A stretch of DNA of 64,000 nucleotides from contig CALRMU020000007.1 in assembly GCA_943369295.1 (NCBI GenBank), positions 22,655 through 86,654 of the forward strand. The letters are read 5' to 3'. The position numbers were made by a program, and so were the translations under genes. A model generated the notes under the pieces. That model was not told the origin of the DNA. It searched no databases and worked only from the letters and a program-made list of their open reading frames with translations. Origin of the DNA: JAKRSE01 sp943369295. Its GTDB lineage: Bacteria; Armatimonadota; Fimbriimonadia; Fimbriimonadales; Fimbriimonadaceae. Shown here piece after piece: positions 60,209 through 64,000 of the stretch (the stretch's first letter is position 1; every line of letters begins with the position of its first letter).

Positions 60209-61825
60209 ATGCCTCTTTACACCGACGGCTTGACCGAGCTTTTGGCGATCCTCCCTCCCACGATCCAAGAACGTCTACGCGAAGCATCAACTCAAGGCTC
60301 ACTTATTGAAATCGTCCTGGACTACGGCCGCCCCGTGGAGGCCAGATTCTTGGACCGTGTCGAGCGCTGGCCAGAGTTTTTGGTTTCTGAAAAAGACATC
60401 GACCATGTGATCAAGGGGATCGGAGATTTTGCCGAGGACAACCGAGCGGGAATTGAGCGAACGCTTCATCGAATCTCCGGCATCCGCAGCCGCACCGGCA
60501 AGATTATCGGCCTCACCTGCCGTGTCGGACGTGCGCTTGAAGGCACGATCGACATCATTGACGACATTGTTCGCAGTGACAAATCGATCCTGATTCTTGG
60601 CAAGCCCGGGGTTGGCAAAACGACAAAGCTGCGTGAAGTGGCCCGAGTTCTGGCTGACGAAGTTGAGCGACGGGTCGTGATTGTCGATACCAGCAACGAA
60701 ATTGGCGGAGATGGCGACATCCCTCACCCGGCCATCGGCTATTCGCGAAGAATGCAGGTGCCAAGGCCTGCCCTGCAGCATAACGTGATGATTGAGGCAG
60801 TGGAAAATCACATGCCCGAAGTCATTGTCATTGACGAAATCGGCAACGAGGCTGAGGCGCTGGCCGCTAGAACAATTGCAGAACGAGGAGTTCAGCTCAT
60901 CGGCACAGCTCACGGCGGCAGCCTAGAGAACCTGATGCTCAACCCCTCACTCTGTGACCTCATCGGGGGAATTCAAGCCGTCACTCTCTCAGACGACGAA
61001 GCACGAAGGCGAGGCACCCAGAAGACAGTTTTGGAAAGAAAGGCGCCTCCGACCTTCGATGTCGTAGTGGAGCTGCTGGACTTTGACAGGCTAGCTGTGC
61101 ACCACGAGGTGCAGAAGACGGTCGACCTTATTCTGAGGGGCATCATGCCTCGGCCTGAAATCCGGGTCCGCACAAGCAGCGGCGAAATGGAAGTTGTTCA
61201 GGAAGAATCTTCGGCTGAAGTCAACGAGCCAGGATTCAATGTCAAGTTCCCCTCCTTGGCTCCGCGCAAGGATCTTGATGAAGAGGGTCAGAGCCGTGAT
61301 CGTCGTCGAACTCCCAGCGAAAAGCACGCCGACCGCCAGGAACCTCGTCAGACTGAGCAGAGGCTGCTAAGGGTTTATCCTTACGGCATCGCCCGCACCC
61401 GTCTTGAAAGGGCTATTCGAGAGCGAAAGGCTCCGGCCCTCATCACTAACGACCTCAGTCAGGCTGACGCTGTTATCGCAATCAGGTCCACGGCAGCCCA
61501 CAAGCCAGCAAAACTTCGAGAGCTGCCCAAAGGAGTGCCCACGGTCGTCATTAAGAGCAACACCTTTACTCAGATTGCCAGTGCCTTGGAAGAGGTGGTG
61601 AGAGGCAAGGGTCGAGGCAAGGACAACGACCAATCCGTGATCCGAGAAGCGCAGGAGGCCGTCGATCAGGTTTTGACCACTGGCCGCCCGGTTGAACTCT
61701 CCCCTGCCGACGCAAGGACCCGAAAGATTCAGGCCTCTGTGGCTGAAGGGCGTAAGCTGGCGGTAGAGGCCGTGGGGCAAGACCCTCACCGACGCCTCAG
61801 AATTCTTCCCCTCAAACTCGTATAG
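60209..61825 (+). CDS. AAA ATPase with R3H domain (Ycf45/SpoIIIAA-like)
   Basis: 538 aa. ATPase core: Walker A ILGKPGVGKTTKLREVAR (about residues 130-147), DTSNEIGGDGD, Walker B EVIVIDEIGNEAEA, and IGTAHGGSLENLMLNPSLCDLIGG. The C-terminal half carries a Glu/Arg-rich linker and ends in an R3H-like nucleic-acid-binding segment DPHRRLRILP. This architecture is the conserved Ycf45 family with stage III sporulation AA-like ATPase. Role uncharacterised, probably RNA or DNA related. The RraB-like gene follows 12 nt later. Confidence 0.87.
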   Translation: MPLYTDGLTELLAILPPTIQERLREASTQGSLIEIVLDYGRPVEARFLDRVERWPEFLVSEKDIDHVIKGIGDFAEDNRAGIERTLHRISGIRSRTGKIIGLTCRVGRALEGTIDIIDDIVRSDKSILILGKPGVGKTTKLREVARVLADEVERRVVIVDTSNEIGGDGDIPHPAIGYSRRMQVPRPALQHNVMIEAVENHMPEVIVIDEIGNEAEALAARTIAERGVQLIGTAHGGSLENLMLNPSLCDLIGGIQAVTLSDDEARRRGTQKTVLERKAPPTFDVVVELLDFDRLAVHHEVQKTVDLILRGIMPRPEIRVRTSSGEMEVVQEESSAEVNEPGFNVKFPSLAPRKDLDEEGQSRDRRRTPSEKHADRQEPRQTEQRLLRVYPYGIARTRLERAIRERKAPALITNDLSQADAVIAIRSTAAHKPAKLRELPKGVPTVVIKSNTFTQIASALEEVVRGKGRGKDNDQSVIREAQEAVDQVLTTGRPVELSPADARTRKIQASVAEGRKLAVEAVGQDPHRRLRILPLKLV

Positions 61826-61837
61826 TGAGCAGGCACC

Positions 61838-62236
61838 ATGAGCGAACCCCTAGAAGAACCTTCACAGCTTGATTTGATCAAGGATCTCTTTGTCAGCATC
61901 AGCACTGAACTGGATGTCACCGAGCCTCTGCTGTGGGGCTATTACTTTACCAACGACACAGAAGATGGGCTGAAGAAGGTCGCCGAGGTTTTGGCGGGAC
62001 AGGGCTATACGGTCGTCGATCTCTACGAATCAGATTTTGACGAAGAGGATGAAATCGAGCCCAATCCAGATTCCGCCTGGTGGCTGCACGTCGAGAAGGT
62101 AGAGGTCCACACTCCGGAGAGCCTTTTCGCTCGGGGTGAAGAGCTAGAAGCTCTGGCGGAGAGTCTTGGTGTGACTTCTTACGACGGAATGGATGTCGGG
62201 CCGATTGAGGACGAGGAGTCGGAGTCGGAGGGCTGA
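61838..62236 (+). CDS. RraB-like ribonuclease E inhibitor domain protein
   Basis: 132 aa, acidic, no signal. It matches the RraB fold: LLWGYYFTNDTEDGLKKVAEVLAGQGYTVVDLYESDFD, SAWWLHVEKVEVHTPESLFARGEELEALAESL and the closing YDGMDVG (YDGWE in typical members). RraB binds RNase E and lowers its activity; RNase E is not in this window. Linked to the R3H ATPase gene, which supports an RNA-metabolism theme. Confidence 0.82.
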   Translation: MSEPLEEPSQLDLIKDLFVSISTELDVTEPLLWGYYFTNDTEDGLKKVAEVLAGQGYTVVDLYESDFDEEDEIEPNPDSAWWLHVEKVEVHTPESLFARGEELEALAESLGVTSYDGMDVGPIEDEESESEG

Positions 62237-62286
62237 AGGCGGAAGACAGAAGACGGTAGGCAGAAGGCAGAATATGGGAGACGGAA
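62237..62286 (+). repeat. Left purine-rich flank of the S23 gene
   Basis: GGCTGAAGGCGGAAGACAGA and following GAAG/GGCAGAAGG units lie just past the RraB-like stop. The complementary pyrimidine-rich tract is at 62795-62888, on the other side of the S23 gene. Confidence 0.6.
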
Positions 62287-62313
62287 GCTGGCAGTGGCCC
62301 TGCCAGCGATTTT
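62287..62313 (+). terminator. Terminator after RraB-like gene
   Basis: GCTGGCAG (62287-62294) pairs with CTGCCAGC (62300-62307), then GATTTTG; short T run. Confidence 0.6.
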
Positions 62314-62380
62314 GCCAAATCAATCCGAGCAGGCCGTCGCGGTCAAGCCAAACAGATGGGCCAGTTGATAAAATCTCCAA

Positions 62381-62755
62381 ATGCCCACTCCAGCCAGTTC
62401 AGTCCGCGATCTTGACATGTGGAAGCTGTCCCACGACTTCGTCCAGTCAGTCTACAAAGTGACAGCCCAATTCCCGATTGAGGAGCGGTTCGGACTTGCT
62501 CAGCAGTTTAGAAGGGCCGCAGTTTCGATCCCAGCCAACCTATCAGAAGGCTTTCGGAGGAGATCGGCGGCTGAAAAGGCCCGTTTCTACAATATTGCAG
62601 AAGGCAGTTTGGAAGAGTGCAGATACTACTGCCTCCTCGCAAAAGATCTAGGATTCCCGTATGAACCGAAATGGGAGGAGGAACTTTCAGTCATCGACCG
62701 AATGATCAGTGCCTACATCAGCCGCTTAAGAGGAAGGACCTCTCCCACAGAATAA
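62381..62755 (+). CDS. Four-helix-bundle (S23) protein
   Basis: 124 aa. It matches the S23 family first found in 23S rRNA intervening sequences: VRDLDMWKLSHDFVQSVYKV, FPIEERFGLAQQFRRAAVSIPANLSEG, and FYNIAEGSLEECRYY. The fold resembles Avd of diversity-generating retroelements, but no reverse transcriptase is nearby. Flanked on both sides by purine/pyrimidine-rich inverted repeats. Exact role unknown. Confidence 0.92.
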   Translation: MPTPASSVRDLDMWKLSHDFVQSVYKVTAQFPIEERFGLAQQFRRAAVSIPANLSEGFRRRSAAEKARFYNIAEGSLEECRYYCLLAKDLGFPYEPKWEEELSVIDRMISAYISRLRGRTSPTE

Positions 62756-62794
62756 GAAGGAGTGCTTCTGGAAGGTGTTCTCAGTACTGTCAGT

Positions 62795-62888
62795 TTCAAC
62801 ACCTTCAGTATTCGGCCTACGGTCTTCAGTCTTCGATCTTCAGTCTTCTGCCTCCCCTATTCCGCCTTCCGCCTACAGCCTCCCGCGT
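62795..62888 (-). repeat. Right pyrimidine-rich flank of the S23 gene
   Basis: GGTCTTCAGTCTTCGATCTT, TTCTGCCTCC, TTCCGCCTTCCGCCTACAGC: the reverse complement matches the left flank's GGCGGAAG/CAGAAG/GGCAGAAGG pattern, making an imperfect inverted repeat around the gene. Confidence 0.6.
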
Positions 62889-62895
62889 TGTGACT

Positions 62896-63030
62896 TCAGC
62901 TCTCCTTCCCGAGCCCCTTCACCTGCTCTTCCACAGCCTCAAGCCGTCGGCCCAGGCGGCTGAGATAGATCCACAGGCCGAACCACACGATGAGAGGCGG
63001 GACTGCCGCCACGAGCTTTATCCAATCCAT
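62896..63030 (-). CDS. ccmD: CcmD-like small membrane protein
   Basis: 44 aa, shorter than most gene finders report. Minus strand reads MDWIKLVAAVPPLIVWFGLW with one helix, then YLSRLGRRLEAVEEQVKG, the exact layout of CcmD (one helix plus a basic amphipathic tail). CcmD helps release holo-CcmE from CcmC during cytochrome c maturation. It overlaps the 3' part of the ccmC frame by 92 bp in another frame. Confidence 0.75.
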   Translation of the reverse strand: MDWIKLVAAVPPLIVWFGLWIYLSRLGRRLEAVEEQVKGLGKES

Positions 63031-63691
63031 GTTGATTAAGGGCCACTTCCAGCAGGCCCACTCTGGTTCTAATGATGTAGAGCGAAATCGACAGGCCCAG
63101 CATGAGAATGAGCATGCCGTAGAAGCCTAATCGGTAGTAGATATCAAGCTGATTCTGGGGCAGAGTCTGGCTGGGATGAGCTGATCTGCTGGCCACTAGC
63201 CCGATTCGGGGATAAACGAAGATCAAGAAGATCAGGGGCACCATCGCCAGCGACGAATAGCCGGCTGTCGCCATTGTCCTCTTCTGCTCATCGGCAAACC
63301 CGCCTCTCACGGCCAAGGCTCCAGCGAGGATCAACAGAACCATGAGGAAGGATGTCTGGCGAGGATCCCAGTGCCACCACTCACCCCACTGAACGCGGCT
63401 GAAAAGGATTCCTGTGACCATGGCAAGAATCGCCATGAGAAAGCCCATTTCAAGGGCAGCGGCGTTTCTTTGATCCCAAACGTGACTGCGGGTTCGAAGA
63501 ACCTGAATGCCGCAGACTCCAGACCAGATCACCCAAACCGAACTCAGAAGAGCACAGGGTACGTGAAAAAAGATGATCCGAGCCAGCTCTGGCTCCATGA
63601 ATCCTTTGGCTGGCCCGACCCAAAAAGTGTAGGCCACTGCCAAGGGCATCATGACCAGGAGGATCCACTGGATTGGCCGAACGAGCTTCAT
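62939..63691 (-). CDS. ccmC: Haem exporter CcmC (CcsA family)
   Basis: 250 aa, six membrane helices. The haem-handling WWD motif is WGEWWHWDPRQTSFLMVLL near residue 102, with His in FFHVPCALLSS and HPSQTLPQ. CcmC transfers haem to CcmE in system I cytochrome c maturation. Its last ~31 residues (DKARGGSPASHRVVRPVDL) overlap ccmD in another frame and look like frame shadow rather than protein, although the stop at 62939 is the only one. The start of the operon lies towards 63691. Confidence 0.9.
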   Translation of the reverse strand: MKLVRPIQWILLVMMPLAVAYTFWVGPAKGFMEPELARIIFFHVPCALLSSVWVIWSGVCGIQVLRTRSHVWDQRNAAALEMGFLMAILAMVTGILFSRVQWGEWWHWDPRQTSFLMVLLILAGALAVRGGFADEQKRTMATAGYSSLAMVPLIFLIFVYPRIGLVASRSAHPSQTLPQNQLDIYYRLGFYGMLILMLGLSISLYIIRTRVGLLEVALNQHGLDKARGGSPASHRVVRPVDLSQPPGPTA

Positions 63692-63820
63692 TGGCTCTTT
63701 GCTTATTGTGGCTCGTTTGAGTTCACGGGGCCGGGTCTGGACTGATTTTGGTCTTCGTCAAGGGCTGGCCAAAACTTTGGCTATGGTCTTTGACAAAACC
63801 TCCCCCAAAAGCTTTCCCTT

Positions 63821-63854
63821 CACGACCTTGACATCGTTCCTCGTCAAGATTGTG
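63821..63854 (+). repeat. Solo family B hairpin
   Basis: CACGACCTTGAC (63821-63832), loop ATCGTTCCTC, GTCAAGATTGTG (63843-63854) then GCACC. Imperfect 12-bp stem. Nothing else is visible between 63692 and 64000. Confidence 0.7.
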
Positions 63855-64000
63855 GCACCTGTAAGATTAACATTGTTGGGGAAGAGCCTGGTTTGACGCT
63901 TCGTGGCACCAGAGTGAAAGACTCGCAAGTGAGATAGCGTGCAGGCTCTCTTCAGCTCCAAGGCTAGAACGGTATCAAGGGAGCCCCGGCCACTACCAGG

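Noticed and set aside
62381..62755. Diversity-generating retroelement around the Avd-like S23 protein
   Set aside because: No reverse transcriptase and no template/variable repeat pair are visible nearby.

Overview
This window looks like chromosomal DNA of a didermic, environmental bacterium, most likely an Armatimonadota member close to Fimbriimonadales. That placement is an inference from three things. There are many pseudopilin-like proteins with a FTLIELLVVIAIIAILAAIL start followed by an FAQAK..AKK..LSN.KQ segment, a style I associate with that phylum. A Kdo transferase (waaA) implies lipopolysaccharide and an outer membrane. Short lipoproteins are abundant. No rRNA, tRNA, CRISPR array or transposase was recognised.

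Layout. 0.1-12 kb: a ceramidase-like secreted protein, a membrane protein with beta domains, purH, a Gly-rich membrane peptide, mreB-mreC-mreD with glutamate dehydrogenase, a secreted esterase with an AraC regulator, a phytanoyl-CoA dioxygenase-like enzyme and a Fic protein that probably has a tail-to-tail antitoxin. 12.4-16.2 kb: lipoprotein, LacI regulator, prepilin-like protein and a GH144-like glucanase, probably controlled through a LacI-type palindrome over the promoter. 16.7-31.6 kb: an M14 carboxypeptidase and a dispersed surface-glycan region (two paralogous 424-aa polymer/glycosyltransferase-like proteins, methyltransferases, waaA, a DprE1/DprE2-like epimerase pair, a CMP-sugar synthetase), mixed with purC, msrC, a chagasin-like inhibitor and serS. 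31.7-33.2 kb: ECF sigma factor plus a GPxGPF-repeat protein. 33.2-35.5 kb: no genes, but a tandem array of about 485-bp units made of hairpins. 35.5-46.9 kb: an unknown protein, lspA-ileS, a small AT-richer block with a broken gene, a prepilin/lipoprotein pair, alaS and a Sec-exported pilin-domain protein. 47-54.8 kb: photolyase-like protein, TfoX-C protein, then four tandem prepilin + small-lipoprotein cassettes and a larger lipoprotein. 55.5-63.7 kb: an apionate-lactonase-like protein, a ThuA/SUMF1 operon, ApbE, an R3H/AAA ATPase, RraB-like protein, an S23 four-helix protein flanked by purine-rich inverted repeats, and ccmC with an overlapping, very short ccmD.

The most distinctive features are (i) five cassettes in which a prepilin-like gene is followed within 0-5 nt by a 49-72 aa lipoprotein gene, and (ii) several families of intergenic hairpin repeats whose stems change by compensatory substitutions, including a mosaic tandem array and two 109-bp composite elements. 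All calls are from reading the sequence; no database searches were possible.
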